From positions 171,065,741-171,129,740 of the forward strand of contig CM041465.1 in assembly GCA_023213395.1 (NCBI GenBank): a stretch of DNA of 64,000 nucleotides. The letters run 5' to 3'. The stretch's first letter is position 1, and the number at the start of each line of letters is the position of its first letter. This DNA is from Cycas panzhihuaensis. Taxonomy: Eukaryota; Cycadophyta. The notes under the pieces are model-generated. The model searched no databases. It saw only the letters and a list, made by a program, of their open reading frames with translations, and had not been told where the DNA came from. Of this stretch, positions 46,964 through 61,295 are shown piece by piece. The translations under genes and the position numbers were made by a program.

Positions 46964-47407
46964 TGTCAGAATAGGTATCATGCACAATGTCACAGGATCA
47001 AGAAGTCAAGAAAACATAGGTAATGAGACATTGCACACGTACACAGAATTTGATAGGTGGAAAACCCTTTCTAGGGAAGAAAAACCACCTCCTAAGCTAA
47101 GAATTTATTAATATCAGAAACTATATATAGAACCTTGATAAGAATACCCTCTAAATACAACAAACTAGCCTTTTAAATAGGCTTTGCACAACCTCCTAGA
47201 TTCTCGAAACCATTTCCTAGAATCTATGAGAGGGTATTTATAACAAGAGAGGCTCGTTGAAGTGGTCAATTGCACATTTCAGTGACCTTCACATAATAAT
47301 TAAATAATAACATACATTAAATCTTTACATAACTTAAATTTATAATTACACATGTGATATAAAGATAGAGTAACAATAAAATAAAACTAACATTAATAAT
47401 CCTAACA
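46964..47407 (-). repeat. 5' LTR of copia B
   Basis: 444 bp, same length as the 3' LTR, about 34 mismatches by hand count. The hairpin lies at 47248-47290. The right TSD CTTAA follows at 47408-47412. Confidence 0.95.
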
Positions 47408-47430
47408 CTTAACAAAAATAAGCTAACCTT

Positions 47431-47445
47431 AATGATATTTTCTCT
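47431..47445. repeat. Right target-site duplication of the LINE (probable)
   Basis: AATGATATTTTCTCT, matching 3158-3174 apart from a two-base gap. It lies 18 bp to the right of copia B's right TSD, so B would have landed very close to the LINE's 5' end. Confidence 0.5.
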
Positions 47446-47553
47446 TAATTAAAATTAAATGTTGTGATTATATTTAATCATGGATTAATATCTTTTTTTT
47501 CACCTTCTTGTTCTCATTAAAGAGGATCTCTAGTCATCAGTTTCTTATCCAAT

Positions 47554-50500
47554 ATGGCACTCATGCTAGGGATAACCTCCTATACTCTAATTCTAATTTT
47601 AATTTGTTTTAATTATGTTAAATGGAAATCTAGAATATCCTATCACCTGAAGCAACAAAAGCTTTGGTGATATGTTACAAGAGAATTTGTAAAACCCACT
47701 GACACTAAATTAGAAGTTTATATGGTATCTCTTATAAATTATGATGGAGCCCTAAGCACCATCTTATCCTCTCTCTTACCAGACATAAGCAGGTATTTCT
47801 CTAAAATAGATGATTTTGCATTTGTTTGAAACACACTTAAGGAAAAGTATGATAAGGTTGATGTACAAAATCTAGTTGTTCTCAAATAACAAATATATGA
47901 TCTAAACTATAAATATTTCTCCAAAGTTATGGATTTCTTATTGGAACTTCAACTCATCAACAGAAACCTAGGATATTGTATAAATCTATAACAAAAGAAG
48001 GTGACAAAGTTATAACTATTATACATGCAAACGATGGCAATACACTCATTCATCTAACTATTAATAAACTTCCTAAACACTTAATCTCTTCAAATCTATT
48101 AAGTGACAAGCTAGATACCCTTCAATAACTTTTAATTAGTTAATAAATCAACTAATTAAATACTAGACAATGTTAATACATACTAAAAAATTACAAGATT
48201 CTTCCCAGGCTCTTTTTTCCAAGTCGAAGCCACCAAACAAATCTAAAAACCAATATAACCATCAAAATAATCATAATAGTTACCCCAATTTTTAAAAATC
48301 CCATGGAGCTTCTTCTTCAAATAACTTCAATAAAAATTTTAAGTACTCTAGACCACTAAAAAGCCATAATACTTTTAAACAATCATTCTAAAAATGGAAT
48401 ACTTTCAATTTTAACCCTAATCAGAATATAAGTCATGCCTACTATTATAAAAATGGGTATACAATAGATGTCTATAGGAATAGAATTGCTTCTAAAGCCT
48501 AGAAAGCTTCTAAGAGAATCTAACCATGATCCCATAATTCTAATCATTCTTTAACTACCATAATATAAGCACTTTTTGCCCCTACTTCATAACCACCTTT
48601 ATAGATCTTAGATTATGGTGCATCCCATCATATGATAGGCCACCAAGAATATCCAAATTCCTATCAGTTTAATCTTAATTTTGAAGAGGAAATTTCTTAC
48701 GGAAGTGGATCTTAATTGAAAGTCAAAGGTATTGGTGATGTTACCTTAAAATATGGTTCAATCAAATATGTATTTTATATTCCAAGCTTGCTTTCTAATC
48801 TTTTATTTGTTTATCAATTTTATTATAAAGACCTTATTGTCGAATTCTAGAAAGATAGATTCATTGTCAAACAACCTTTCAATAAATTCAAAACTATTGC
48901 TTCAAGACTTATTGATCACAAAATAGATCTGTATAGTTTAATAAATATAAATCAATCCAAAACTAAATCTTTTAGTGTCTTTATAGTTAAATCTGACCCA
49001 GTCAGTAAGCTATGGCATGCCTAGTTTGGCCATGTAAGTTTTGGAAAATTACGATATCTAAATCAGCATGATATGGTACACGGGCTTCTATCCCTATCTA
49101 TTGTTCATAGTGTTTGTGAAGCCTGTGTAATAGATAAATAACATACGGATCCCTTTCTGTATCAAATATTATTTCAAGCAAAAGTTCCACTTGAACTTGT
49201 TCACTCAGAAATTTGTGGCCCCTTCTAAGTACCATCATACTTTAAAAGGAAATATTTTGTTACTTTTATTGATGACTTCTCTAAGAAATGTTGGGTATAC
49301 ATACTCAAAAATAGAAATCAAATATTTGATATATTTATTGAGTTTAAAACATTAGTTAAAAACTAATACAATTATAAAATTAAAATCTTTAGATCTGACA
49401 ATACTAAAGAGAACTTAAGTAATAAATTTACCTCATATTATAAAAAACACATAATTATATTTTAATATTCTATTGCTTATACTCCTAAATAGAATGGTGT
49501 TGCTGAACGTAAGAATTATACTCTTGTGGAAATGACCATATGCATGATATATGCAAAAGGTCTTCACCTAAAGTTATGGGCTAAAGCAATAACTTACTCC
49601 AACTATCTATTAAATCATTTACCAAGTAAGTCCTTATAGAAAGTTACACCAGAACAAAAGTGGTCTGATAAAAGATTATCTGTATAATATCTTTGAGTTT
49701 TTGGTAGAACTACTTAGGGACATATTCTAAAAGAAAAATAAAATAAACTTAATCCTAAAAGTACAAAATTTATCTTCGTTGGGTACAGTAAAGAAAGTAA
49801 AGCCTATAGATTATTAGATCTAATCACACATAAAGTTTCAATTTTACATAATATTATTTTTTATGAAAAGGGATTTTTATAATAAATAAATCTTATAGAA
49901 CTTCCTGTTGAAAGCCTACTAACTAAGACTTACTTAATTGAACCCTAAGAAAAATAAACTGATAGTGAAGTAGTCGATAGTTTATACATACAAGTCTAGA
50001 ATTGGTCCTTAACTGAACCTAATATGTTAGATTCATCCACTTTTAATTAAAGAACTCCTTCTAATCAATCTTCCACTTCTAATTCTTCTTCAAGAAACAA
50101 GTAGCCAGTTTGAACTCAAAAACCCCTTTCAGCTACTCATTCTAGTGTTGGTGATCCATTGAATAATAAGAAAAATAAATCACAAAAATAACAAGCTAAC
50201 TTTGTATTAATGGCCAGTAACAATCTTAAAACTTATAAAGAAGCTTGTTATAATCATGTATGGCAACAAGCCATGCAAGTAGAATATGATACTCTTCAAA
50301 AAAACTTGACTTGGGATTTAGTCCTATTACCCCCCAATAAGAATTTAATAGACTGCAAATAGGTTACTGAACTAAGTATAATTTAGAAGGAGCAATTAAG
50401 AAACATAAGGCTCATTTGGTTGCCAAAGGATTTTCTTAGTTTGATTATATTGATTACATTAAAAACTTCACTCATGTCGCTAAAGTGAATACAATCAAAA

Positions 50501-51660
50501 TAATTATATCTCTTGTAACTAAATTTAGCTAGGAAATACATCAAACAAATGTAAAGATCACTTTCTTGAATGGTGATCTTAAAGAAGAAATCTATATGAA
50601 TTAACCCCTTGGATTTGTATCTAATGTTAATTTTGTTTGCAAACTGAAAGAAATATTATATGGTCTTAAACAAGTTCCCAGAGTTTGGTACATTAAGATC
50701 AATAACTATCTTCTTCAAAATGGATACACTAAATATGTTAGTGATCCTAATATTTATTTCAAACAATAAGATGATAACATTACTATTTGAATTATTTATG
50801 TTGATGATATTATAATAACTGGATCTTTACTTTCTCACATTCATCAATTAAAATCAATTTTAATGAGTAAATTTGAAATGATAGACTTAAATCTTTTATA
50901 TTATTTTTTAAGTCTAGAGATCTGTCAATCTGAATAAAAAATAACTATCTTACAACCCAAGTATATTATTAATTTAATAAAAATATTCAATATAGAAAAT
51001 GTAAAGCCAACTCCAACCCCTCTATAATTAAGTGTAAAATCAATAATTAACTACCAATCTATAACTTGTGATTCCACCTTATATCGTCAATTAATAGGTA
51101 GTCTTATTTACTTAACCCATACTCACCTAGATATCTCCTATGCTATTGCCTTGTGTTTAAGAAACATATAAAAATCCCATCAATCACATTAGTAAGCTAC
51201 TAAATGAATCTTACGTTATCTTCAAGGTATAATTTACCATTGTCTCACCTATAACTTTTGTAATATTAACTTAAGTTATTAGGTTATACAGATTTAGATT
51301 GGGTAAGTGACTCCAACGATCGAAAATCAATAGCTATTTATGTCTTCTTCCTTAACTCTTCACCGATCACTTAGTCTAATGAGAAGATGCAACCATTAGT
51401 ATTATCTACGATAGAATTTAAATATCAAGCATTGGTAGAAGCTAGTAAAAAATCACTTTAATTAAAACTCTATTAAATGAGTTTAGTTTATTTTTTGACT
51501 ATTCCATTCAAATAAATGTTGATAATTAAGGTGCAATATCTATAGCTACTAATCTTGTCGTATATTCTAGAACTAAGTACATAGAATTATATCAATATTT
51601 TATTCATAATCTTGTTAATGATAATACTATTAATTTATCTTATTATCCTACTATTATCCT
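47554..51660 (+). pseudogene. Copia D gag-pol (highly degenerate, full domain order)
   Basis: Plus strand. gag starts at the ATG at 47554 (MALMLGITSYTLILIL..., then YVTREFVKPTDTKLEVYMVS), clearly related to B gag. Then: protease LDYGASHHMIGHQ (about 48610), gag-pre-integrase LWHA.FGHVSFGKLRYL (about 49010), integrase ELVHSEICGPF where the first Asp is Glu, and NGVAERKNYTLVEMT (49495). RT runs QAMQVEYDTLQKN..W (about 50270), AHLVAKGF-type region (about 50410) and YVDDIIITGS (about 50800). RNase H is near 51380-51560 (stretch ending [14 protein letters not shown]). Dozens of stops and frameshifts make it much more decayed than B, as expected for an older insertion. Confidence 0.88.
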
Positions 51661-53424
<1,764 letters not shown>

Positions 53425-53490
53425 ATATTAATAAACGTTAGAAAAACTGATGAAATGTTAAATATTTGCTTGCTGTGAAGTGGAATCGAT

Positions 53491-53579
53491 GCTCTGATAC
53501 CAAATGTGGTTGAACCTGGGCTCTGATACTAAATGTAGGTGAACTAATATGCTATGGTACCAAATGTAGGTGTAAGGAG
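53491..53579 (-). repeat. Three tandem LTR-end/primer-binding-site units
   Basis: Units of about 30 bp: 53491-53519, 53520-53550 and 53551-53579. Each reads GCTCTGATACCA-like then AATGTAGGTG-like on the plus strand. On the minus strand this is LTR end (CACCTACA), TT, and TGGTATCAGAGC. Unit 1 has a perfect 12-base match to the plant copia initiator Met primer site; units 2 and 3 carry changes. Confidence 0.75.
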
Positions 53580-53924
53580 AATAGAGTAGAGCAGGTGAAT
53601 GCATATTACTCAAGCCATATTCAAAATACACATTTGAAATAATATTATATTTATCCATTGTGAAGAGAGTACATAGCATTTCTAATTAGATGCTGATATT
53701 AAAAAATACCAGGGAGGTATACCCTTAATATATATAGTTTAGGAATACAAAGGACAACCTCTACTTGACAATTCAAATAAATAATAAAAAATTAAATAAA
53801 ATAATATACATACGTACCTTAGTTGGCTCGTTGATGGCTCTAGTAGACTCTAGGTGACTTTAGGTAGCTTTTGAGGGCCCAAGGTGCATGCACATACACT
53901 TCACAAATGGGCATTATCCCAACA
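53565..53924 (-). mobile_element. Copia-type LTR 'E' (truncated element or remnant)
   Basis: 360 bp. In sense (minus) it starts TGTTGGGATAATGCCC and ends TTACACCTACA, followed by primer-site-like sequence. The interior would lie at lower coordinates, where only about 70 bp of unique sequence precedes the microsatellite. No second LTR was found. Unrelated by eye to the B and D LTRs. Confidence 0.65.
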
Positions 53925-56776
53925 AGGGCCAGGGTTGGCATGGGAGAATCTGTATTTGGATCATCATTAAGTAATTATGTTAGTTGATGTTTAAGCCAAT
54001 ATTTAGTTATTATTCATGTCACTATCTAAATCTTTATTTGAATTACATATGGACCTCTATTTGAGTTATTTTTCAGCCTCATTTTGGTTATAATAAGACT
54101 TTAATTGAGTCTATATTTATGTTTGCATTTGAAACATTATTAAGGTCATTCTTTGGACCATTTTTAGGGGGTCACCATTGGTTAATAAATTTAGTTAAGG
54201 CTTGATTCATTAATAAGCTATAAATATGACTATATTAGCAACACTTTTATTGATCTTAGTAGGGCTTGGAAAGAAGAAGAAGTGAAGAATAAGGTTAATA
54301 ATTTAGTTATTACTCCAACTTCTATATTAATGGTTGCCTTCTATCTATATTGTATTATAGATTTTGACTCTTGCAAACATATATTTTTATTTTATATGTG
54401 TGTGTGTGTGTGTGTGTGAAGGAGACTAACAGTCAAAATTTATAACATTAACTTTTACCTCTAAGATTCATTTGTGATTTTTATTCTAATTATCCTTTCT
54501 TGTGTTTATTCTACCATGCTTAACATGTTATCAAACTTTTGATTCTTATCATTACATTTATTCTATAGTATAATGTGTTTTTTTTAACAATTCAATTATA
54601 AAAATGATATAATCTAAAAAGTAATTAAATATAGAGAAATATAAAAATTATATAATTTTAAACATTCATTTTAAAAATAATTATTTTGTTCATAATTTTT
54701 CTTTTGACGATATGTACTAAGCAGATGGAATCTAATCTCTGTTTATCGAGGTTTATCACCCTATCATTTAGTTCTCCTTTATAATCCCACATGGGGATCA
54801 AACTTAGAACTTCCAACACCAGAGGGTAGATACTTATTAATACACCCTGGCACCCAACCTTATTTTATTCATAATTAAAAGAGAGAAATATTAACAAAAA
54901 AGAATTTATGAAATCTTTGGATTGGAGATTGAGACATAGGTTAAAATTTTTTAATTCTAATTGATTTTAACTATAAATGTTCTTATGTGTATTTATTAGC
55001 CTTAAACAATTACTATTATTTGTTATATATATACATACATTTACATTTTGGTATTAGTTACATAGATGAAGTAAATTAGAAATAGGTATAGTTAGTGCTT
55101 TCACTACCACCTTAAAGATGATTCATATGTAGAGTGATTTAAATTTTTTAAAACTATATACAAATATAAGAGGCATTTAAATGCAAAAGGTGATATTAAT
55201 TTTTAAAAGTAGTTTTAAGTTTAAAAACAATTTTAGTCTTCATTGTTAGCATATGCAAGTGTGAATCTAGAAGTAATTATTCTATTTATTGTTTTTATTA
55301 TTGGAAAAGCCCTATATTCATGCAAAATGAAGAATTAAGGCAGGAGAAAATATTTAGTATATCTAAAAGTTGCCTCTAGAATTATTTTGATTTATGGGGC
55401 CTTATCCTATTAACATTTAGGGTTAAATATATACACCTACTAGGACTTTAAGCAAGCTTAGGCACATGAAAAAGTAAGTTTTTGTACCCTTAATAGGAAC
55501 TTGTGCGCACTAAGTAGATGTGCTTATTTAGGAAATCAAGCCCTTATACCTTAGTAATTATGACATAGGTTTCATATTTTTGGGTAATATTTTCAAGTAT
55601 AAGACCATGAAAGGAGAGAGACAATGATGAATTTTAGAATTAGCAATATATATCTTGATTTTGTGTATGTTTTTTAAGGAGACATGAACATAAGCATGTG
55701 AACTTCTCTTTACTTGGGCATTTCCACCTTAGTGTACCTCTAATTATTGTCCTATATTGTGCACTTATTATGACTCTCTTACCTAGTTTTTAGCATTTAT
55801 GTACTATTTTCAAGGATAAGATGGAAGAATAAGAGAAGTGTCAATAGATTCAATGTATCTTTAAAGGTGATTCTAACAGTGCTAATGCACTTGTAGCTTC
55901 TTAACCATATGCATATGCATGCCATGGTTCACTCTTGTTTATATCCCATTGTACTATGATTCTTATGTCCATGACTTATGCTTGTATTTTAGCCACATAT
56001 AATTTCAATATAAATTTGTATGCATATTGGTTTAAATGATATAGTGACAACATCATCAAATGGCCTTCTCTTTCACATTAAATATACACATATGAATTTG
56101 TAGGAAAGTAAAACGTTAAAGTCTATGGTCTTCTCCTTTGTGTTGAATATGTATTCATTATTGTTTCAAATTTGCTTTGATTATCATTGCCACCTAGTTA
56201 AATTTTCCTCATTATTTCTAGATACCATTATATTGAGTGCAAGTTACATTTGTTTGTCTTCTTTTTTTATTTGTGTTTCAGTTATTCAACCTAGATTGCT
56301 TGTAGTCTGGAACATGTTATTTGTACTCACCTTATCACACTACTTGTATTCCTTAATTGCCTAGAATTATTGGGCTAGATTCTTAACCATGCGAATTTAA
56401 GATTCATGTATGCATATTAGCTCAAGGGAGATCAAGGCATTAAAGTGTGTGGCATGTTGCCTTTTTTATATACATAGTTTACATTCTTAGTCCCTTCGCA
56501 TCCTTGTCCATATTATAATTATAGTTGCCAAGTCAATTTTACCTATGGCATGTTGTATGCATGCATCTTCCCTTTTCTAATGTTGCTTGACTTATTTAGA
56601 CCCCATTCCGAAGCATATGTTACTTACTTAAGTGGTCAAGTTTCCTTTTGGATCAACCACTCTTTCTCTTCATGGGTATTCACACTTGGGATACATTTAT
56701 CTTTGATTGCCTATATATATGAGTTTGAAGGAGGTTAACCCACACATAGCCCTAAGATTCATTTTCAATTTTGAAG
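53925..56776. other. AT-rich intergenic stretch, no gene seen
   Basis: No coding homology on either strand. A TG run lies at 54397-54418. A stretch near 54770-54860 resembles the generic sequence seen in plant repeats (ACACCAGAGGG...CACCCTGGCACC). Short open frames such as 56125-56364 show no domain. The right part would include any upstream region of the receptor-kinase pseudogene. Confidence 0.55.
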
Positions 56777-58203
56777 ATGCATCTCTTATTGTTATTTGTT
56801 TTGTCCTCTCTTAGATTCCTTCTATCGTTCTCAACTCTTGTCCAAGCATCTCATTTTAATCCTCATCCCTACCTCAACATTCCTCCATCGTTGGGAAACC
56901 TCTCTGCCCTGGTGGAATTGGACTTGGGGGTGAACAATCTGCAGGGTGTCGTTCTCCCCTCGGTTGGGTCTCCTCATTAATCTACAGTCCCTTTTGATTA
57001 GCGAGAATCATCTGAGCGGACACATTCCACCGTCCCTTTGTGGATCGTGGATACATTTGCCTGCATGTTTCGCTTCTGCTTCCGGAAAACACACGCACTT
57101 CTCAAAAGAATAATAGCGTCGGTAGCTGCCGTTGGCGGTCTTATACTGTTCATCTTACTCGTGGGCTTCTTTCGGAGTCGCAATTGGTATCCCAAGCATT
57201 TGGATCTCTCCAAAGGTTTTACGCCAAAACGAGGTCCCCCAAGGATTTCATAGCAGGAGCTTCTTACTGCAACTAATGGTTTCGACGAGGCCAACTTGTT
57301 AGGAGTTGGTAGCTTTGGGAAGCCATTCTCCGTGACGGACCCAAAGCTGCCATAAAGGTGTTTCCTTTGCAGAACGAAGAGTCTGACAAAAGTTTTACGA
57401 GAGAATGCAGAGTATTGAGAAGAATTCGGCACCGGACTCTGGTTCGAATCATAACCTCCATCTCCGACGAACACCTCAAATGTCTGGAAGTTTGGAGAAT
57501 ACCTCCTGCTACAGATGACAATACCGTGGATACAGAAGCGTGTGGATTAAGTTTGAGTGATCGATTGAATGTGGCAATAGACGTAGCCCGTGGCATTACA
57601 TATTTGCATCACGATTGTTTTGAGCAGGTGGTGCACTTTGATTTAAAGCCTTGCACATCGCCCCAGGTGGCCCTCTTATTTGTATTCTCTGTGGATTTGT
57701 ATTGGAATTGGAAAACCCAAAATCTAATTATATGTGAATTGGAATGCAGAGTATGGATTGAATGGAAGGGTTTCAACCAAGGGAGATGTGTACAGCTATG
57801 GCATTTTGTCGTTGGAAATGCTTACAAGGAAAAAGCCAACCGACGCCATGTTTGCGGAAGGGGATTTAAACGTGCCCAAGTGGGTCGCCTTGGCTTATCC
57901 TGATAGAATACCCGATGTGGTCAATCGCAGCTTGCTGGAGGGTTTAAATACTGACCGGCAGGAGATCGTCCGCTATTGTCTTCTTCGACTCGTGCATGTG
58001 GGATTACTGTCCTCCAAAGAATCACCAGAAGACCGACCGAGCTGGGAGCGGTGGTGGGGGCATTGGAGAGTATGAAGCAGAGCTTTGAAGGAGCCACACT
58101 GTCTGCTGCCAGATTTGCATCGGATATATGGCATTTAGTGGGCAATACAAGTGCTGTTAGCGGAGGGTTGGAATCCCGAAACTCTACCACTTCTACTTTC
58201 TAG
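56777..58203 (+). pseudogene. LRR receptor-like kinase pseudogene (subfamily XII-like)
   Basis: A likely ATG at 56777 gives a signal peptide (MHLLLLFVLSSLRFLLSFST..VQA). Most leucine-rich repeats are missing: only IPPSLGNLSALVELDLGVNN and NLQSLLISENHLSGHIPPSL remain. The transmembrane segment follows at about 57105-57175 (ASVAAVGGLILFILLVGFF), then a juxtamembrane stretch and LLGVGSFGK. The kinase part has RDGPKAAIKVF (ATP-binding Lys), RECRVLRRIRHRTLVRI, LNVAIDVARGITYLHHDCFE, VVHFDLKP, then a jump to CTSPQ. A GT...TGCAG intron (about 57667-57748) leads into EYGLNGRVSTKGDVYSYGIL, LEMLTRKKPTD and AYPDRIPDVV. The segment with the DFG motif is absent. With frameshifts (about 57325) and deletions, no active receptor can be made. 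Confidence 0.85.
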
Positions 58204-58417
58204 GTATTTGCTTCTAAGATATCACGCCGCAAAGTAGGTGCTCTTCTTTCTTTAACAAGTTGCATACCATTTTGGAACTCGCAAATAATTACGTGGATGT
58301 TATCGTTCAAATTATTTGTTCGATGTCTAAATAGTTTGCATTCGATGAATTTTTTTTTTATAGTTTATAAGTGTATGGATGTTTTTCATATGATGTCGAA
58401 CTTTTGTTTATTATGGT

Positions 58418-58527
58418 AAAAAGGATTAATGCCATGAACTATGAGAATCCATATTAAGTAGAGAAAGACTTTAAAAAGGATTAATGCCATGAACTATGAG
58501 AATCCATATTAAGTAGAGAAAGACTTT
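58418..58527. repeat. 55 bp exact tandem duplication
   Basis: 58418-58472 and 58473-58527 look identical (unit starts AAAAAGGATTAATGCCATGA). Absence of differences suggests a recent event. Confidence 0.92.
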
Positions 58528-61170
58528 AAGATGAGTTGGTACTAATATGTGTGTACATGAATTTGGAAGGGGTGGAAGAAATAATATAAAGAAAAGGGAT
58601 CTTATGACATTGTCATTTTAGATTATTTGTCCATTCATCTTCTATGGTCATTATGCATCTATCTCCAAATAATAAAATATAATAAAACAACACTTCTTTG
58701 AGAGTGAGGATGAGAGAAGAGAGGGGAAATGAGTGAGGTAAGAGACAATGCACTCAAATATGGGATGGGACATGGGTACAAAGGGCTAAGATGACATGAT
58801 ATTAGATGTGATATAAGTGTAAAGAGGATAAATAATATGTGATTATAATTAACGTTAAAAAAATAATATCAAGTATGCATGTACATGCATAGAAATAAAT
58901 CCACGATAATTATTTGCAATCACAACAATCACCCACTTGATAATATTTTTTGGGATGAAATAAGATTTCAAACTATTAATTATTTATGAAAATGATAAAG
59001 AATATATAAATAAGCTCTTATGCAATTATTGTTTAAATGCTCGAAGCTACGTTAATAATTAATCAATAATACATAAAATATGCTAATAATTATTTTAATA
59101 CTCAAGTAAAAGTCCTTTCGTCAAAACATCCTAAAAAATAAACTCATGCATATTCTCTTAATAAGAGTTAAAGGCATGGTATACAATAATTTTACAAAGA
59201 GGCTACCATCATAGCTAAATAAACACAAATCAAACCATAAGAATATTGTAACATCATAAACTTTTCTTCAAAAATTACTTTTTTACAAGTGAAACTAAAA
59301 TAATATATGATCTATGTGTTCATCATGCTACTTATGTTACTCATGTAGGGGGATGTGTCAAAATTGTAGCTAAAATAACTTTTAAAAAAACTAAGTTTAA
59401 TATCAATATTTATCATAAAAAATGTAGGTATAAAAGGCTTCCATTTTTTATAAGAATAGAAGAGTACCCAAAGCTACAATATGATATGCTTAATGAAATT
59501 TACAATGATGCCATGAATAAAAAGTTAAAGATTCGCTAAAAATATAAAATTATATAATTCCTAAAGTAAAACTTAGATTTATCAAGGATAAGGGGATGGA
59601 GACCCTTCCTCCTCTCCCTTTAATGTCCTAATCTATATGTTTCTTCTATGAGTCCTAGGACACCTAAGAGCTTGCAGGGATAGTAGATTCATATTGGGAG
59701 TATAGAATTTTTAACTTATTTTGATATAACATATTAACAAATGTATATGGGTAGAATATGTATTAACCATTAATGTATTCATAAATATATAAGCATCAAT
59801 AATTAGATGATCATTCAATAATATAAAGGATAATAAGGGCAATCAAAGAGTCAATCATGAAACCATAATATGACACAATGCTTAACATGAAAAGCCTGTG
59901 CATGGAAAAAAACACCTCTAAAAATCACACATAAGATATCATATTATATAATAAACTTGACTTTGTTAATTCTTCATATCTACAATGTGATAAAGGACAC
60001 AAGAAAAATGGAGGTAGATGGAGTGGTGATGAAGATGAAGTGTACCAAATAAAGACACACCACAATGAACCTAAATAAAACTAATATTTAATTAACAAAA
60101 TATAACTTTATAATGCATAGGGTGATGTGCTTATAATAACACAAGATCACCTTTAAACCTTAATTCTTATATTATTTTATTAACCTACCTCTAACTTGAC
60201 CTATCACCCATTTCCTGTATTATTTAATTAGCATAACACTAACCTGACTAACCTAATTTAATTCCATGTGAACACTATTATCCTAACCTAAATTTATATG
60301 GCAAGGATCACCATATGCCCTCACCCCTTAAATGCTTTACCCCCAAGGCATCTAAATACATGAATACATATGATTACCACCTCCTATTGTTGCTAGGATG
60401 TTTATAGTAGATGTTTCATCCTTCTACCATAATATGAAAGCTACTATTGCACTTGATATTAGAGAAGAATGATGCTTTATATACACTTTTTCTATTGAAT
60501 AGGAATATGCATCAAATGAGTGTAGTCCCTTTTATTGGATATCATCATCAAAGAAATGAGGACCCATGGTGTAATAATTTGGGGATCTACAAAATTAGGG
60601 ATCTAATTACTCTTACAAGATGGATAAACATGGCACCTATATTTTATACTTAAGCTCTTTTTTAATGCTTACACATTTACACTACATGGTTGAGTGATAT
60701 TGGTCCTTTAAAAGTTCACCTTGTTTAACATGTAACTCATAATTTTCTTCTAAGGTGATAAACACTATGTTGATCACATTGTCATTTAGTGGAGAGCTAA
60801 GCAAAGGGATTTCAACATGCTTATTCAAAGTTGGTAAAAAAGAAAAATTTACATCAACCATAGATTTTATTTCCCCAATTTCTTCTTCTTCTTCTTGCTT
60901 GGTCCTTCCTCTCATAAGGGAACTTTAATTAGAAATGAGTTCTTTATGTGCTAATGGAGAGAAAAATTAAGGAGACCCAATTTTGGCCTATAGTGTTCAA
61001 GATATCATTGATATACCCACACTAAAGGTATAATTTTCGGTTATAGAATACCTTAACAAATCTTCTCATATACTGTTAGGTTAACCTCTTTAGAGTATGT
61101 GGTTGAGGTTGTATGTTAGTCATCAAAAGTGACTAAACCATAAAGACTAAAATTAAGAAGTTGGGTCATG

Positions 61171-61224
61171 ATATATATATATATATATACAGACATACAT
61201 ACATACATACATATATACATATAT

Positions 61225-61266
<42 letters not shown>

Positions 61267-61295
61267 GTATGTAAACATATATACATACATATGTA
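61171..61295. repeat. TA/CATA/CA compound microsatellite
   Basis: TA run, CATA units, then about 20 CA units and a mixed tail. Confidence 0.92.

Larger units (their letters stand above)
12341..47407 (-). mobile_element. Ty1/copia element B (both LTRs, TSD; split by gypsy C)
   Basis: A minus-strand element with two 444 bp LTRs in the same orientation (12341-12784 and 46964-47407), a 5 bp TSD, a primer-binding site next to the right LTR and a polypurine tract next to the left one. From 5' to 3' on the minus strand: leader with an antisense NUP43-like fragment, gag, protease, integrase, RT, [gypsy C], RT end, RNase H. Without C the element is about 7.6 kb. By hand count the LTRs differ at about 34 of 444 positions with no indels, mostly transitions. 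Order PR-IN-RT-RH proves the copia class. Confidence 0.93.
3175..47430 (-). mobile_element. LINE retrotransposon, split by a solo LTR and by copia B
   Basis: A minus-strand plant LINE. From its 5' end (high coordinates): about 18 bp at 47413-47430, then 12335 down to 8532, then 5757 down to 3175. It has an ORF1 with a DUF4283-like domain and CCHC knuckle, and an ORF2 with AP endonuclease, RT, zf-RVT and RNase H parts. It ends in poly(A), seen as a T run at 3178-3188. Without insertions it is about 6.4 kb, close to full length for plant LINEs. All frames are broken. The extension past copia B to 47430 depends on the probable TSD; the 3175-12335 part is certain. Confidence 0.8.

Noticed and set aside
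53491-53502. Possible tRNA gene (GCTCTGATACCA)
   Set aside because: No cloverleaf around it; it is the complement of a copia primer-binding site.
53491-53579. CRISPR-like short repeats
   Set aside because: Only three imperfect units with no spacers, in a plant nuclear context; better explained as duplicated LTR/PBS.
56125-56364. 79-codon hydrophobic open frame as a membrane protein gene
   Set aside because: AT-rich chance frame with no conserved motif or supporting context.
56998-57596. Minus-strand open frames over the receptor kinase
   Set aside because: Antisense shadows of the LRR kinase pseudogene, which shows clear kinase motifs on the plus strand.
60682-60915. 77-codon open frame with a Glu run
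   Set aside because: No domain recognised and no neighbouring gene structure; the Glu run comes from a TTC repeat.
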